The notes: generated by a model not told the origin, from the letters alone. Positions 42,835 to 52,842 are shown, counted from the first letter of the stretch. The stretch: DNA of 64,000 nt from Asticcacaulis sp. EMRT-3 (GCF_030027245.1 NZ_JASERT010000001.1:579001-643000), one strand, 5' to 3'. Made by a program: numbers and translations.

Positions 42835-44070
42835 TCAGGCGGCGGGCGCATTGAGATAGGGCTTGAGCGGCGCATCGCCATCGGCGACCACGGCTTCGTC
42901 AAGCGCCGGGCCACGCGCGATCAGCAGCTTGGCGGCCATGAAATCGGCGGGGCGGCTGACGCATTCGGCGGTGCGCAGGCGGTTTTGCGCATCGAGATGA
43001 TAGACGCTGAAAGCCCCCGTCGCCGGATCGCCGCGCACAATGGCGCGCGTATCGGGCCTGAGCAGTCCGGCGATTTGCAGTTTGAACTCATACTGATCCG
43101 ACCAGAACCACGGCGTCTCGACCACGGGCGGTTTATGGCCGGTGATGGCCGCCGCCGCCTGCTTGGCCTGCTCCAGCGCATTGGGCACGCTTTCCAGCCG
43201 GAAACGGCCATCATAAAAGGGCAGGGTGCGTGAGGTGACATCGCCGATGGCGAAAATGGCCGGATCGGATGTGCGCGCCTCGTGATCGACCACAATGCCA
43301 TTATCGACCTCAAGCCCCTCTGCCCGCGCTAGGTCGTCATTGGCCAGCGCGCCGATGCCGACCAGCAGCAGGTCGAAAGCGTGTTCGGTGCCGTCCGCCA
43401 TATGGACAATCTTCTGATCGCCCCCGCCAAGACATAAGCCTGCAATAGCGCAACCGGTAATCAGGTTCGCGCCGCGGCCCTGGTGCATCTCGCTGAAAAA
43501 GGCCGACAGTTCGGCGGAGGCGACGCGCGCCAGAATACGCGGTTCCTTCTCAAAAATCGTCACGTCGCAGCCGAGATGACGCGCCGACGCCGCCACTTCG
43601 AGCCCGACATAGCCCGCGCCGATCAGCCCTATATGATGACCGGGGCGCAGGGCGTTTTTCAGCGCCTCGGCGTCATCGAGCGTGCGCAGGGTGTGGTGCG
43701 GCACCCTGTCAGCGCCGCTGGCCGGATAGGGGCGGGCGCGCGAACCGGTGGCGATGATCAGGTGGTCGTAGGGCAGGGTTTCGCCGCTGGTGAGACGGAC
43801 GGTTTGGGCTGACCGGTCGATGGCCACGACCTGTAAGCCGAGCCGCGTTGTGATCTGCTGATCGTCATAAAAGCTGTCGCCGCGCAAATACAGATCATCG
43901 AGTCCGGCCTCGCCTTTCAGCCATGCCTTGGAAAGCGGCGGGCGCTGATAGGGCAGGTAGGGTTCCGCGCCGATCAGCGTGATGGGGGCGTCATAGCCAT
44001 ATTGACGCAAAGCCCCCGCTGCTGCGCCGCCCGCATGACCCGCGCCGATAATGACAATGCCGTTGGACAT
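42835..44070 (-). CDS. FAD-dependent ferredoxin/rubredoxin reductase-type oxidoreductase
   Basis: 411 residues. It is of the BphA4/ThcD/PdR type, passing electrons from NAD(P)H through FAD to a ferredoxin. The FAD site is IIGAGHAGGAAAGALRQYG near the N-terminus, with PYLPYQRPPLSKAWL; the NAD site is IGLIGAGYVGLEVAASARHLG; the second FAD motif is IFAIGDVTSR. A C-terminal reductase domain ends near residue 405. No ferredoxin or oxygenase gene is nearby, so its partner is unknown. Downstream of it are scoAB, upstream is a palindromic repeat. Confidence 0.92.
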   Translation of the reverse strand: MSNGIVIIGAGHAGGAAAGALRQYGYDAPITLIGAEPYLPYQRPPLSKAWLKGEAGLDDLYLRGDSFYDDQQITTRLGLQVVAIDRSAQTVRLTSGETLPYDHLIIATGSRARPYPASGADRVPHHTLRTLDDAEALKNALRPGHHIGLIGAGYVGLEVAASARHLGCDVTIFEKEPRILARVASAELSAFFSEMHQGRGANLITGCAIAGLCLGGGDQKIVHMADGTEHAFDLLLVGIGALANDDLARAEGLEVDNGIVVDHEARTSDPAIFAIGDVTSRTLPFYDGRFRLESVPNALEQAKQAAAAITGHKPPVVETPWFWSDQYEFKLQIAGLLRPDTRAIVRGDPATGAFSVYHLDAQNRLRTAECVSRPADFMAAKLLIARGPALDEAVVADGDAPLKPYLNAPAA

Positions 44071-44090
44071 GGATGGATCCTAAAAAGTAA

Positions 44091-44151
44091 GCCCCCCACC
44101 ACCACGTCGCTACGCTCGCGGTCCCCCTCCCCAGTGAACTGGGGAGGTATA
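44091..44151. repeat. REP-like palindromic repeat
   Basis: CCCCCCACCACC, inner dyad CGTCGCTACGCTCGCG, GGTCCCCCTCCCC, loop AGTGAACT, GGGGAGGTATA: same plan as the serS-array repeats with other loop sequences. It lies between folD and the FAD reductase. Confidence 0.85.
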
Positions 44152-44200
44152 GGGAAGTGTTGGCAGAACGGTACGAGTGGCGGCGGTGGGAACGATTTGC

Positions 44201-45118
44201 TCAAACGCCTTCCGGCACGGGCAGATTATTCTGCAAACAGAAGGCCTTGATCGTATTGTTGAGCAGGCAGGCGATGGTCATGGGGCCGACGCCCTTCGGC
44301 ACCGGCGTGATGGCCAGGGCATGGGCCTTGGCCGCCTCGAAATCGACATCGCCGACCAGCTTGTTCTTCGGGCCTTCGGCTGTATCGACCGTGATTCGGT
44401 TGATGCCGACATCAATGACATAGGCTCCGTCCTTCACCCAGTCGCCCTGCACGAAGTTCGGACGGCCAACGGCGGCGACCAGAATATCGGCGCTGCGGCA
44501 GACCGAAGCCAGATCGCGCGTTTTGGAGTGGGCGATGGTGACCGTGCAGTCCTGTGCCAGCAAAAGCTGCGCCATCGGCTTGCCGACAATATTGGAGCGC
44601 CCGACGATGACGGCAGTCTTGCCCGCGAAGCTGTCGCCATAGGTCGTCATGGCGTCTTTGAGGAGCATCAGCGAGCCCAGCGGCGTGCAGGGCACGATGC
44701 CGTCCAGCCCGACGGCCAGCTTACCGGCATTGGAGACGTGGAAACCATCGACATCCTTGTCGGGGTCGATAGCGTCGATCACCTTCAGCGATGACATATG
44801 CTTGGGCAGCGGCAATTGCACCAGGATGCCATTGACCGCCTGTTCGTGGTTCAGTTCGGCAATCAGGGTCAGCAATTCGTCTTCGGAGGTGGTGTCGGGC
44901 AGTTTGATGGTGCGCGATTCCATGCCGATGGCCTGGGTCTGTTCGCCCTTGTTTCTGACATAGACCTGACTGGCCGGGTCTTCACCAACGATGACCACCA
45001 CCAGGCAGGGCACGAGGCCGTGCGCGGCTTTCAGATCGGCGACGTGCGCTTTCAGGCGCTCGCGCAGACGGGCGGCGTAACCGGCACCATCGATGATATG
45101 ACCGCGGGATGTTGACAT
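44201..45118 (-). CDS. folD: Bifunctional methylene-THF dehydrogenase/cyclohydrolase FolD
   Basis: 305 residues. It interconverts methylene-, methenyl- and formyl-tetrahydrofolate with NADP in the cytoplasm. The active-site Lys is in [27 protein letters not shown] and [11 protein letters not shown] are signatures; the NADP fold carries [18 protein letters not shown]. Start ATG at 45118. The C-terminus after [10 protein letters not shown] is normal with a short tail. Single gene. Confidence 0.97.
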   Translation of the reverse strand: MSTSRGHIIDGAGYAARLRERLKAHVADLKAAHGLVPCLVVVIVGEDPASQVYVRNKGEQTQAIGMESRTIKLPDTTSEDELLTLIAELNHEQAVNGILVQLPLPKHMSSLKVIDAIDPDKDVDGFHVSNAGKLAVGLDGIVPCTPLGSLMLLKDAMTTYGDSFAGKTAVIVGRSNIVGKPMAQLLLAQDCTVTIAHSKTRDLASVCRSADILVAAVGRPNFVQGDWVKDGAYVIDVGINRITVDTAEGPKNKLVGDVDFEAAKAHALAITPVPKGVGPMTIACLLNNTIKAFCLQNNLPVPEGV

Positions 45119-45169
45119 GTTCAGACCTCTTCTACAGGGCTAAGTCTTTGTTTTATAGCTCTTCCTTAT

Positions 45170-45193
45170 CCAAAAAGTGGAACCACTTTTTGG
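45170..45193. repeat. Perfect 11-bp inverted repeat upstream of folD
   Basis: CCAAAAAGTGG (45170-45180) and CCACTTTTTGG (45183-45193) with a 2-nt loop, in the folD-hutG spacer. It could end hutG transcription or act as an operator for folD. Confidence 0.75.
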
Positions 45194-45202
45194 GGAAACG
45201 CT

Positions 45203-46009
45203 CTAAAACAAGGCCGCCACCAGCGTGCGCAAGGCAGAACTCAAGGGGCTGGCAAGGCCTGCTTCATACAGGTGGGGTGTGGCCAAGTCCAGATAAGTGG
45301 ACTGAACTATTTCGATTTGCAGGGCATAAATATCATCCTGCGGTTGCCCATAATGGCGGGTGGTGTAGCCGCCGGTGAAACGCCCGTCCAGCACATGGCT
45401 CCAGCGTGTTTCATGAAGGCACCAGTTGCTCAGGGCCTCTTGCAGGCGCGGCGGTAGGGTGCGGCCCGAGTTCGTGCCGAAATTGAGATCGGGCAGGTGG
45501 CCTGCGAACAGATTGGGGATTTCCGGGCGGATCGAATGGGCATCGATCAGCAGGGCGTAACCGTGGCGCGCCCTGGCGGCATCAAGGGCGCTGCGCAGAG
45601 CATCGTGATAGGGTTGCCAGTAACGGGTGCGACGATGGCGTATTTCGGCGTCATCGGGTTCGTGACCCGGCAGGTAGATCGGATGCAGGTCGAAATCGCT
45701 TAACGGACACAGGCCCGTCTCGAACCTGCCGGGATAGAGGCTGGCGTCATCGGGCGGGCGATTGAGGTCGATGACATAGCGTGAATGGGTGGCGAAGAGT
45801 GTGGTGGCGTCAAACTCAGGCGCGAAATCGAACAGGCGGTGGACGTGGAAATCGGTTTCGCCGACGCTATGGCCGGTGGCGTTCATCTGAACAGCGATGG
45901 CGGGCGGAATATGGGTGCCGACATGCGGAGCCGCGATGACCAGAGGGCCTAAGCCCCTATGCAGGTCGAAAAGCGGATATTCGTCCGTAGGCGGCGTATC
46001 GGAAGGCAT
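45203..46009 (-). CDS. hutG: N-formylglutamate amidohydrolase-family protein
   Basis: 268 residues. It hydrolyses N-formylglutamate to glutamate and formate, the last step of one histidine-degradation route. Marks: PLVIAAPHVGTHIPP, TDFHVHRLFDF, SRYVIDLNRPPDD and LLIDAHSIRPEIP (metal-binding residues), then QIEIVQSTYLD. No other hut gene is in the window, so its place in a full histidine pathway is not shown here. Single gene, minus strand. Confidence 0.9.
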   Translation of the reverse strand: MPSDTPPTDEYPLFDLHRGLGPLVIAAPHVGTHIPPAIAVQMNATGHSVGETDFHVHRLFDFAPEFDATTLFATHSRYVIDLNRPPDDASLYPGRFETGLCPLSDFDLHPIYLPGHEPDDAEIRHRRTRYWQPYHDALRSALDAARARHGYALLIDAHSIRPEIPNLFAGHLPDLNFGTNSGRTLPPRLQEALSNWCLHETRWSHVLDGRFTGGYTTRHYGQPQDDIYALQIEIVQSTYLDLATPHLYEAGLASPLSSALRTLVAALF

Positions 46010-46066
46010 GGTTTCAGTTGAACCGGTCAGGCTGTCTGCGTCAAGGGCCGCAGACCCCAGCCGGGA

Positions 46067-46873
46067 TTATTTTTGGTACACCCGCACATAGTCAATCTGC
46101 ATCTGCGCCGGAAACGCCGTGTCATCGACACCCTGACGCCCGCCCCAGGTGCCGCCCACCGCCACATTGAGGATCATATATTCCGGCTGATCGAACGGCC
46201 AGGTGCGTGCATCGGCACCGGCGGGTTTATCGAGACGGTAATAGGGCTTGTTATCGACCAGAAAGGTGATGTGATCCGCCGTCCATTCCGCCTGATAATC
46301 ATGAAAGGCGCGGCACAGATCAGCGACCTCGGTATGGCCGCCCTGATGCACCTCGTCCTCGACCGTGTGCGTTGAATGCAGGGTGCCATAGACGGTGGTG
46401 GGCTCGAAGCCGACCTCTTCCATGATGTCGATCTCGCCCTGCTGCGGCCAGTGCCAGCCGCCGATCAGCCAGATGGCGGGCCACTGGCCGACGCCGCAGG
46501 GCAGTTTGGCGCGCACATCGAAAAATCCATAGGTCCAGCTTGCCTTGCCATTGGTGGTCAGCCGCGCCGACGAATATTTCTGGCCGCCATAGTCGCGCTG
46601 GCCGGTCAGGGATTCGTGGCGGGCCTCGATGATCAGGTCGCCGTGCGCGACGCGGGCGTTCTCAAGGCGATGGGCGGAATAATATTCCAGCTCCTTGTTC
46701 CACCAGCCATCGCGGTTGCGCTGAGTCTGATAGCCCCATTTGGCCGGGTCGGGCGCGCCGCCCTTGCTGAACTCATCCGACCAGACCAGATGATAACCGT
46801 CCGGCACGGTTTGCGCATGTGCGGCAGCCGGCAAGGTGGCCAGAGCGACGGCAAGGCCCAGACGGAATTTCAT
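46067..46873 (-). CDS. Secreted GH16 glycoside hydrolase (beta-glucanase type)
   Basis: 268 residues from the ATG at 46873 (MKFRLGLAVALATLPA); the open frame extends further upstream but is not protein-like. A signal peptide ends AHAQ. The GH16 catalytic motif GEIDIMEEVG (E-x-D-x-x-E) is near residue 155; LVWSDEF, WPAIWLIGG, TLHSTH and the C-terminal QIDYVRVYQK are family marks. It probably cleaves laminarin-like beta-1,3-glucans. Single gene, divergent from the Kef-type antiporter gene. Confidence 0.93.
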   Translation of the reverse strand: MKFRLGLAVALATLPAAAHAQTVPDGYHLVWSDEFSKGGAPDPAKWGYQTQRNRDGWWNKELEYYSAHRLENARVAHGDLIIEARHESLTGQRDYGGQKYSSARLTTNGKASWTYGFFDVRAKLPCGVGQWPAIWLIGGWHWPQQGEIDIMEEVGFEPTTVYGTLHSTHTVEDEVHQGGHTEVADLCRAFHDYQAEWTADHITFLVDNKPYYRLDKPAGADARTWPFDQPEYMILNVAVGGTWGGRQGVDDTAFPAQMQIDYVRVYQK

Positions 46874-46993
46874 GACAACGGCTCCCCTAGTTTTAAAGCG
46901 ATGCTGGCAGGTTTGGCGGCAATGGGCAAGTAAGCGCCGCAATACGGTATTTTCCAGCCTTGCAAGCCCGTGCTTTGTGGCTAAATAGGCGGC

Positions 46994-48811
46994 ATGGACA
47001 TAAGGCTGCTGATCAATATCTTCGTCTTCCTCATGGCGGGTGCCTTCGTGGTGCCGCTGGCGCAGCGCTTTCGGCTGGGATCGGTGCTGGGCTATCTGAT
47101 CGCCGGGATCATTATCGGCCCGTTCGCTCTGGGCCTGATCGGTCAGGCCGACAAGGTGATGCACTTTGCCGAGTTCGGCGTGATCATGATGATGTTCCTG
47201 ATCGGCATGGAACTGGAACCGGCGGTGCTGTGGCGTCTGCGCCGTCAGATTGTGGGGCTCGGCGGCTTGCAGGTGACGGTGACGGCGGCAGCGCTGATGG
47301 CGGCGGGGCTGTTGCTTGGTCATGGCTGGCGGCCTTCGCTGGCCGTCGGGCTGGCTCTGGCCATGTCATCAACGGCTTTGGTGTTGCAAACCTTGCAGGA
47401 AAAGAACCTGACCCATTCGCTGGTGGGGGAGACATCGTTCGCCGTCCTGCTGTTTCAGGACATGGCGGTGATCCCGATCCTCGTCGTGATTCCGTTGCTG
47501 GCCCAGACCATGTTTGCCCATGTCACGCCCGCCGATGACGCCAGCCTGATCGCCCACTGGCCGATCTGGTTGCAACCCGTAGCCGTGGTGGCGGTGATCG
47601 CCCTGGTGATCCTGATCGGGCGCTATGCCTCACGCTATCTGTTCCAGTTGATCGCCAGGGCCAATCTGCGCGAGGTCTTCACCGCCGCCTCTCTGGCGCT
47701 GGTATTTGGTGTCACCATCCTGATGGAACTGGTGGGGGTGTCGCCCGCCTTGGGGGCGTTTATCGCCGGGGTGGTTCTGGCCAATTCGCAATATAAGCGC
47801 ACCATCGAAACCGACATCGAGCCTTTCAAGGGGCTGCTGCTTGGCCTGTTTTTCATTTCGGTGGGGATGGGCATGGATTTCGGCGTGCTTGTCCAGCACC
47901 CGCTGGGCCTGTTTGGCGCGGTGATCGCGCTCATGCTGATCAAGGCGCTGGTGCTGTGGTTTCTGGGTGAGCGCTTCGGGCTGGATACGCCGCTGGCGCT
48001 GGGGCTGGCTTTCGGCCTCAGTCAGGGTGGTGAATTCGCCTTCGTGCTGCTGCAACTGATCGGCGGGCTGAAGATGATCGACGCCGAGACGCAGAAATTC
48101 CTGACCCTGCTGGTGGCCCTGTCGATCGCCGCCACGCCGCTGCTGACCGCCGCCTATGCGCGCTTTATCGTGCCGAAATTCATGAGCCGCCTGCCACAGC
48201 GCGATTTTGACGAGATCGACGAGCATAATCCGGTGATCATCGCCGGTTTCGGGCGGGTGGGGCAGATCATCGGTCGCTTCATGCTGTCGCAAGGTCTGGC
48301 CGTGACCGTGCTGGAAAAAAGCCCGGATCAGGTCGAGGCCGTGGGGCGGTTTGGCTTCAAGGCCTATTTCGGTGACGCCACGCGCATGGATTTGCTGCGT
48401 TCGGCGGGCATCACCGAGGCGCGGATGCTGGTGGTGGCGATCGACGACCCGGACGCCGCCATCGACATTGTTCGGCAGGCGCGCGAGCATTATCCGAAGC
48501 TGAAGATCTTCGCCCGTGCCCGCAACCGCCGCCACGCCTTCGATCTCAATAAGGCGGGGGCTGATTATTATCACCGCGAGACGCTCGACGCTTCGCTGGC
48601 GATGGCGCGCGAGGCGATGGTGGCGCTGGGCTACCCCAAGGCGCAGATGGAGCGGCGGGCCAAAAAGTTCCTCGAACACGACATCGCCACTTTGCGAAAA
48701 TCGTTCGAGTTTTTCGAAAGCGAGCCCGACATGATCAATTTCGCCAAGCTGTCGCGGCAGGAACTGGAAGGTATCCTGCGCGACGACGCTCAGGAAGGTG
48801 AGGGCGCTTAG
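46994..48811 (+). CDS. Kef-type monovalent cation:proton antiporter (CPA2)
   Basis: 605 residues. About 12 TM segments in residues 1-385 (GYLIAGIIIGPFALG, AMSSTALVLQTL, FFISVGMGMDFGVL), then an RCK_N domain with NPVIIAGFGRVGQIIGRFM and DATRMDLLRSAG that binds a nucleotide or glutathione adducts, as in KefB/KefC. It would exchange K+ for H+ at the inner membrane. No KefF/KefG-type partner is adjacent. The start has a weak ribosome-binding site. Confidence 0.93.
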   Translation: MDIRLLINIFVFLMAGAFVVPLAQRFRLGSVLGYLIAGIIIGPFALGLIGQADKVMHFAEFGVIMMMFLIGMELEPAVLWRLRRQIVGLGGLQVTVTAAALMAAGLLLGHGWRPSLAVGLALAMSSTALVLQTLQEKNLTHSLVGETSFAVLLFQDMAVIPILVVIPLLAQTMFAHVTPADDASLIAHWPIWLQPVAVVAVIALVILIGRYASRYLFQLIARANLREVFTAASLALVFGVTILMELVGVSPALGAFIAGVVLANSQYKRTIETDIEPFKGLLLGLFFISVGMGMDFGVLVQHPLGLFGAVIALMLIKALVLWFLGERFGLDTPLALGLAFGLSQGGEFAFVLLQLIGGLKMIDAETQKFLTLLVALSIAATPLLTAAYARFIVPKFMSRLPQRDFDEIDEHNPVIIAGFGRVGQIIGRFMLSQGLAVTVLEKSPDQVEAVGRFGFKAYFGDATRMDLLRSAGITEARMLVVAIDDPDAAIDIVRQAREHYPKLKIFARARNRRHAFDLNKAGADYYHRETLDASLAMAREAMVALGYPKAQMERRAKKFLEHDIATLRKSFEFFESEPDMINFAKLSRQELEGILRDDAQEGEGA

Positions 48812-48836
48812 GCTGGTCATTTCGTGCGCTGTATTA

Positions 48837-49484
48837 TTAAGGGCGTCCACTGAAAACCCGGTAGTGACCTTCGCGGGCAGCAGCGATCATCTCCCGGTCG
48901 CCGCTGGTGTCGCCATAGGCGGCTTGCAATTCGAAAGCGTCCCCGAAGGCTTCGCGCAGGCGGCACATCTTTTCTTCGCCGCGGCAATTGGGGCCGTCGA
49001 GATCGGGCGTCAGCCGACCCTCGGCGGTAAAGCCAAGGCGGGTGCCGATAACGCGATCCGCGCCGATCAGCTTGCCGAACGGGCGCACCAGCAGGTCGGG
49101 CGAGGCGGTAACGATGACGCGCCTGATCTTAACGCCCCTGACATCTGCCGACTCATGGCCGCGCCACGTGGCCAGCGCATCCGGGCGAAACAGGTCCATG
49201 CCGGTGCGGGTAACGAAGGCGCCGATCAAGGTTTCGAGTTCGGCCTGCCGGATCGGCCCCAGCAGGTGAAACAACAGACGCGATTTGAGGGTGCCGCGGT
49301 CGCGCGTTTTCAGATAATCGAGGCCCAGCGAGGGTTGCAGCGCAAAGGCTGAGGCCACGCGCGCCCTGCCGCAGGTGGCCATGAGAAAAGCATTAAAGCT
49401 GTCCTTGCAGGTCAGGGTGCCGTCGAAATCGAAGGCGACGATCGGGCGGGAATCCGTAGCCGGAGCGGGGTTTGTACGGGTCAT
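48837..49484 (-). CDS. cicA: HAD-IB family phosphatase, CicA-like
   Basis: 215 residues. HAD motif I VAFDFDGTLT (nucleophile Asp), motif II VIVTASPDLL, motif III/IV YGDTSGDREMI. C1-type cap with RGTLKSRLLFHLLG. In Caulobacter crescentus CicA is an HAD-superfamily protein encoded between clpP and clpX whose dosage affects morphology. Here the gene lies next to clpX in divergent orientation, supporting the name. clpP is not adjacent; a Kef antiporter gene is in its place. Confidence 0.85.
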   Translation of the reverse strand: MTRTNPAPATDSRPIVAFDFDGTLTCKDSFNAFLMATCGRARVASAFALQPSLGLDYLKTRDRGTLKSRLLFHLLGPIRQAELETLIGAFVTRTGMDLFRPDALATWRGHESADVRGVKIRRVIVTASPDLLVRPFGKLIGADRVIGTRLGFTAEGRLTPDLDGPNCRGEEKMCRLREAFGDAFELQAAYGDTSGDREMIAAAREGHYRVFSGRP

Positions 49485-49754
49485 GAAAACTTCAAAATCT
49501 CGTTATAGCGCATGTGTCACTTTCAAACTGCCCGGCTTATCCCATATAAAGGTGGTTAAGCGAAGCTTCACGGAACTTGCGTGGTTGAGACGTGGTCTAA
49601 ACTGTGCATAATCGCCATAATGTGAAGCTAATATGACGTGGACCTGTGCCAAAATCAGCCTTTCATTAAGGCTTGCGGGTTTAGGTTTGTGATATGTAAG
49701 GCGAAATGGGCCCGGTCTGCCGCGCACCTTTCGCCGATTGAGGATTGAAAGCCT

Positions 49755-51014
49755 ATGACCAAAGCCGCTTCTGGCGACTCGAAAAGCACTCTGTATTGCT
49801 CCTTCTGCGGAAAGAGCCAGCATGAGGTGCGTAAGCTCATCGCCGGGCCGACCGTGTTCATCTGCGATGAGTGCGTCGAACTGTGCATGGACATTATCCG
49901 CGAGGAGCACAAGATCGCCTTCGTGAAATCGAAGGACGGCGTGCCGACTCCGAAGGAAATCCGCGAGGTTCTCGACGACTATGTCATCGGTCAGGGCCAG
50001 GCCAAGAAGGTGCTGTCGGTGGCGGTGCATAACCACTACAAGCGCCTCAACCATGCCCAGAAGGGCAATGATGTCGAACTGGCCAAGTCCAACATCATGC
50101 TGATCGGCCCCACCGGTTCGGGCAAGACCCTGCTGGCCCAGACCCTGGCGCGCATTATCGACGTGCCCTTCACCATGGCCGATGCCACCACCCTGACCGA
50201 AGCCGGTTATGTGGGTGAGGACGTTGAAAACATCATCCTCAAGCTGTTGCAGGCGGCGGATTATAATGTCGAACGCGCCCAGCGCGGTATCGTCTATATC
50301 GACGAGGTCGATAAGATTTCGCGTAAATCCGACAATCCTTCGATCACCCGCGATGTGTCGGGCGAGGGGGTACAGCAGGCGCTTCTGAAGATCATGGAAG
50401 GCACGGTCGCCTCCGTGCCGCCGCAAGGTGGCCGCAAGCATCCGCAGCAGGAATTTTTGCAGGTCGATACCACCAATATCCTGTTCATCTGCGGCGGCGC
50501 CTTTGCCGGTCTGGAAAAGATCATTTCCGGCCGTGGCAAGGGTTCCAGCATCGGTTTCGGCGCCACGGTGAAAGACCCGGAAGATCGCCGCACCGGCGAA
50601 GTGCTGCGCGCGGTTGAGCCTGATGACCTGATGAAGTTCGGCCTGATACCGGAGTTTATCGGCCGTCTGCCGGTTCTGGCGACGCTGGAAGACCTTGATG
50701 AGCATACGCTGGTCATGATTTTGACCCAGCCGAAGAACGCGCTGATCAAGCAGTATCAGCGCCTGTTCGAGATGGAAAACGTGACGCTTACCTTCACCGA
50801 CGAGGCCTTGCTGGGCGTCGCCAAGAAGGCCATTGTGCGCAAGACCGGCGCGCGCGGCTTGCGCTCCATCCTCGAAGGCATCCTGCTCGACACCATGTAC
50901 GAACTGCCGACCATGCAGGGCGTCGAGGAAGTGGTGATCAATGGCGAGGTGATCGAAGAACGCGCCCAGCCTTTGCTGATCTATGCTGAAAAGCGCAGCG
51001 GCGGCGCGGCTTAA
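49755..51014 (+). CDS. clpX: ATP-dependent Clp protease ATP-binding subunit ClpX
   Basis: 419 residues. The N-terminal zinc domain has Cys15, Cys18, Cys37 and Cys40 ([17 protein letters not shown]). AAA+ Walker A is GPTGSGKT at 118-125, Walker [11 protein letters not shown], and pore loop GYVGEDVEN. It unfolds substrates for ClpP; in Caulobacter it degrades CtrA. 270 bp separate it from cicA and must carry its promoter. A diverged 145-bp-family repeat and a terminator follow. Confidence 0.98.
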   Translation: MTKAASGDSKSTLYCSFCGKSQHEVRKLIAGPTVFICDECVELCMDIIREEHKIAFVKSKDGVPTPKEIREVLDDYVIGQGQAKKVLSVAVHNHYKRLNHAQKGNDVELAKSNIMLIGPTGSGKTLLAQTLARIIDVPFTMADATTLTEAGYVGEDVENIILKLLQAADYNVERAQRGIVYIDEVDKISRKSDNPSITRDVSGEGVQQALLKIMEGTVASVPPQGGRKHPQQEFLQVDTTNILFICGGAFAGLEKIISGRGKGSSIGFGATVKDPEDRRTGEVLRAVEPDDLMKFGLIPEFIGRLPVLATLEDLDEHTLVMILTQPKNALIKQYQRLFEMENVTLTFTDEALLGVAKKAIVRKTGARGLRSILEGILLDTMYELPTMQGVEEVVINGEVIEERAQPLLIYAEKRSGGAA

Positions 51015-51020
51015 AGCCAC

Positions 51021-51132
51021 TCTGGCGGACTGCGAACCGTCATCTTGCTGCGAGCCGGTGCTCACGTACTTGAGTACGCTGCGCTCCGGTTCTCACAAGC
51101 TAACGCCTCTCGCCTCGCCATAGCGGCTCGGT
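51021..51132. repeat. Diverged copy of the 145-bp repeat family
   Basis: CTGGCGGACTGCGAACCGTC, then GCTCACGTAC-TTGA-GTACGCTGCG and GCTAACGCCTCTCGCCTCG align in order with the unit at 4149-4294 (CTGGCGGGCTGCAAGCCGTC, GCTCGTGTAC-AAGG-GTACACGTCG, GCCAACGCCTTTCGCCGCC). The central dyad GTAC/GTAC is kept while bases around it differ. It lies between clpX and its terminator. Confidence 0.75.
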
Positions 51133-51144
51133 TACGTAGTAATA

Positions 51145-51179
51145 AAAAAATGGCTCCGGTATTACCGGAGCCATTTTTT
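51145..51179. terminator. Bidirectional terminator between clpX and the RAYT gene
   Basis: Stem TGGCTCCGGT (51151-51160) with ACCGGAGCCA (51164-51173), 3-nt loop, flanked by a run of A on one side and T on the other, so it can act on both convergent genes. Confidence 0.9.
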
Positions 51180-51181
51180 AT

Positions 51182-51883
51182 TTAGGTGAAAAGCGGTAGT
51201 GGCTTCTGTTCCGGCGATTTTATCCTCCGCGGTTTTGGCCCCCGTTTTTGCGGAAGCAGAGCGCGCCCATGGACAGCTTCAAGCTGTTCGATCCACGCCT
51301 TCGCACCGATGGGCCTGCCGATCTGTTCGGCTTGCAGAAGACGCGACCAGCACTCGTCGTCAACGGGCGCGGATCTAACAAATTCTGCAAAGTCGGGGAT
51401 GCGTGAAAGCGCCGGCTCTACCTGAACATAGGCCGTATCCTGACCCTGAATATGGGCCGCTGCGCTCGACCACGGCCAGTCCTGTGCGCGCTCGACAAGT
51501 CTGGCCTTGACGGGGTTGAGGGCCACATAGCGAAACGCGGCCAGCAGATGAGCCTCATCCATGGCCACGGAGCCAAACCGCCCCTGAAACAGATGACCTG
51601 TCCAGCGTTGCCGTGCGCCGATAAAGCCCGTATAGCGCCGGTGCGCTTCGCCTACGGCCCGCGCCAGACCCGTCTCGTCTATCGGCGTCAGAATGAAGTG
51701 AACATGATTAGGCATCAGGCAATAGACCAGGCAGGCAACATTATACCTCTTGAGTTGAGTGGCCATAAGATCGAGGTAAATCTGCTCGTCGCCCGGCTCG
51801 AGAAATATCCGCTCACGCCGATTGCCGCGTTGCGTTACATGGTGCGCCACCTCCGGTATAATCATTCGACCTAAACGCGCCAT
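51182..51883 (-). CDS. REP-associated tyrosine transposase (RAYT)
   Basis: 233 residues of the Y1_Tnp type. The HUH motif is in CLMPNHVHFILTP and the catalytic Tyr in AHRRYTGFIGARQ; RLGRMIIPEVAHHVTQRGN at the start and HLFQGRFGSVAMDEAHLLAAFRYVALNPV are RAYT marks. RAYTs are single-copy domesticated relatives of IS200/IS605 transposases that bind and cut REP hairpins. The gene appears intact (frame uninterrupted, full length), preceded by a weak site. The palindromic repeats of this window are candidate targets; this link is inferred. Confidence 0.92.
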   Translation of the reverse strand: MARLGRMIIPEVAHHVTQRGNRRERIFLEPGDEQIYLDLMATQLKRYNVACLVYCLMPNHVHFILTPIDETGLARAVGEAHRRYTGFIGARQRWTGHLFQGRFGSVAMDEAHLLAAFRYVALNPVKARLVERAQDWPWSSAAAHIQGQDTAYVQVEPALSRIPDFAEFVRSAPVDDECWSRLLQAEQIGRPIGAKAWIEQLEAVHGRALLPQKRGPKPRRIKSPEQKPLPLFT

Positions 51884-52011
51884 GTCCCCTCCGTTTAAGG
51901 TGCAATCTTATTGGGTAATTGGTATCGTGTCACCGTAATGCACACCGTAATGCAAATAATTTAGTAGGCCGTTCGCAAATGTTGACTGGGGGTCAGTTGT
52001 GACATTTCCCA

Positions 52012-52842
52012 TTATTGGCCTCCGCCAAAGGAACTTTCTTCGAACAGATGATATAAATCAGACTTTTCACACGCTGATCCATTTGCAGAATAGCCTTTGT
52101 TAACTACGTAATTAACACCCTTCGCAAATACCTTATTTCCATTCCCCCGCAACTCTTGAGCGTATCCGATAACATTTGGAACGGAATTTGAAATATAACT
52201 AACAAAAAACAAATTATATTTATTTATGTCTAATTTTCCGCCATAAGTCCAAACTAGGCATGTCGTACTTGCATTTTTTCTTATTGGAATATCTTTAAAT
52301 CCAGAATCATTACTAAGAACATGCTTCACATTATTGCATTCTGGTGAATTAATATTCGCTTCTTTAATTGTATATACTCCAGGAATTGCATCATCTCCTA
52401 AAACTCTTACTTCTATGTTTCCAATAGATCCGACGTATGCATCAATTTTACTAACAGGTAACACTTGAAATAAAGTTTCAGCTTCCTGTATTGCCCCAAA
52501 ATTACTACCATTTTTATCCGGAACAAGAACTTCATTTGTTTCCAAAGGATTTTCCACCTTTTGCAAAACAAGTAAATTATCAATTTTTGGTATTGGTAGC
52601 AACCATCGCGCCCTACCATCCACTTCACATTGCGTTTGAAGATTCTCCACTTCTGAATGAAAGCTCACTGCAGTTGAAACGTCCGCAATCGGCGCACATC
52701 CGGATATCGTAAATACAGATAAACACCCAAATACCGATATACACACAGAAACCTTTTTCAAAAAAAGGATGTTATTTTCTTTCGAATTTCTTAGAAATTT
52801 CCATGCACATTCTATACTGATATTTTTTGTTCTATTTCTCAC
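52012..52842 (-). CDS. AT-rich orphan lipoprotein
   Basis: 276 residues, GTG start at 52842 overlapping the stop of the HlyD remnant (GTGA). The GC content is far below the window (mid-30s percent by eye), with AT-rich codons. After a basic start the hydrophobic segment CISVFGCLSVFTISGC ends in a lipobox. The mature part has five or six Cys and no motif I know (for example WLLPIPKIDNLLVLQKVENP). It looks recently transferred. Function unknown; a downstream partner of a lost type I secretion gene is possible from position only. Confidence 0.75.
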   Translation of the reverse strand: MRNRTKNISIECAWKFLRNSKENNILFLKKVSVCISVFGCLSVFTISGCAPIADVSTAVSFHSEVENLQTQCEVDGRARWLLPIPKIDNLLVLQKVENPLETNEVLVPDKNGSNFGAIQEAETLFQVLPVSKIDAYVGSIGNIEVRVLGDDAIPGVYTIKEANINSPECNNVKHVLSNDSGFKDIPIRKNASTTCLVWTYGGKLDINKYNLFFVSYISNSVPNVIGYAQELRGNGNKVFAKGVNYVVNKGYSANGSACEKSDLYHLFEESSFGGGQ

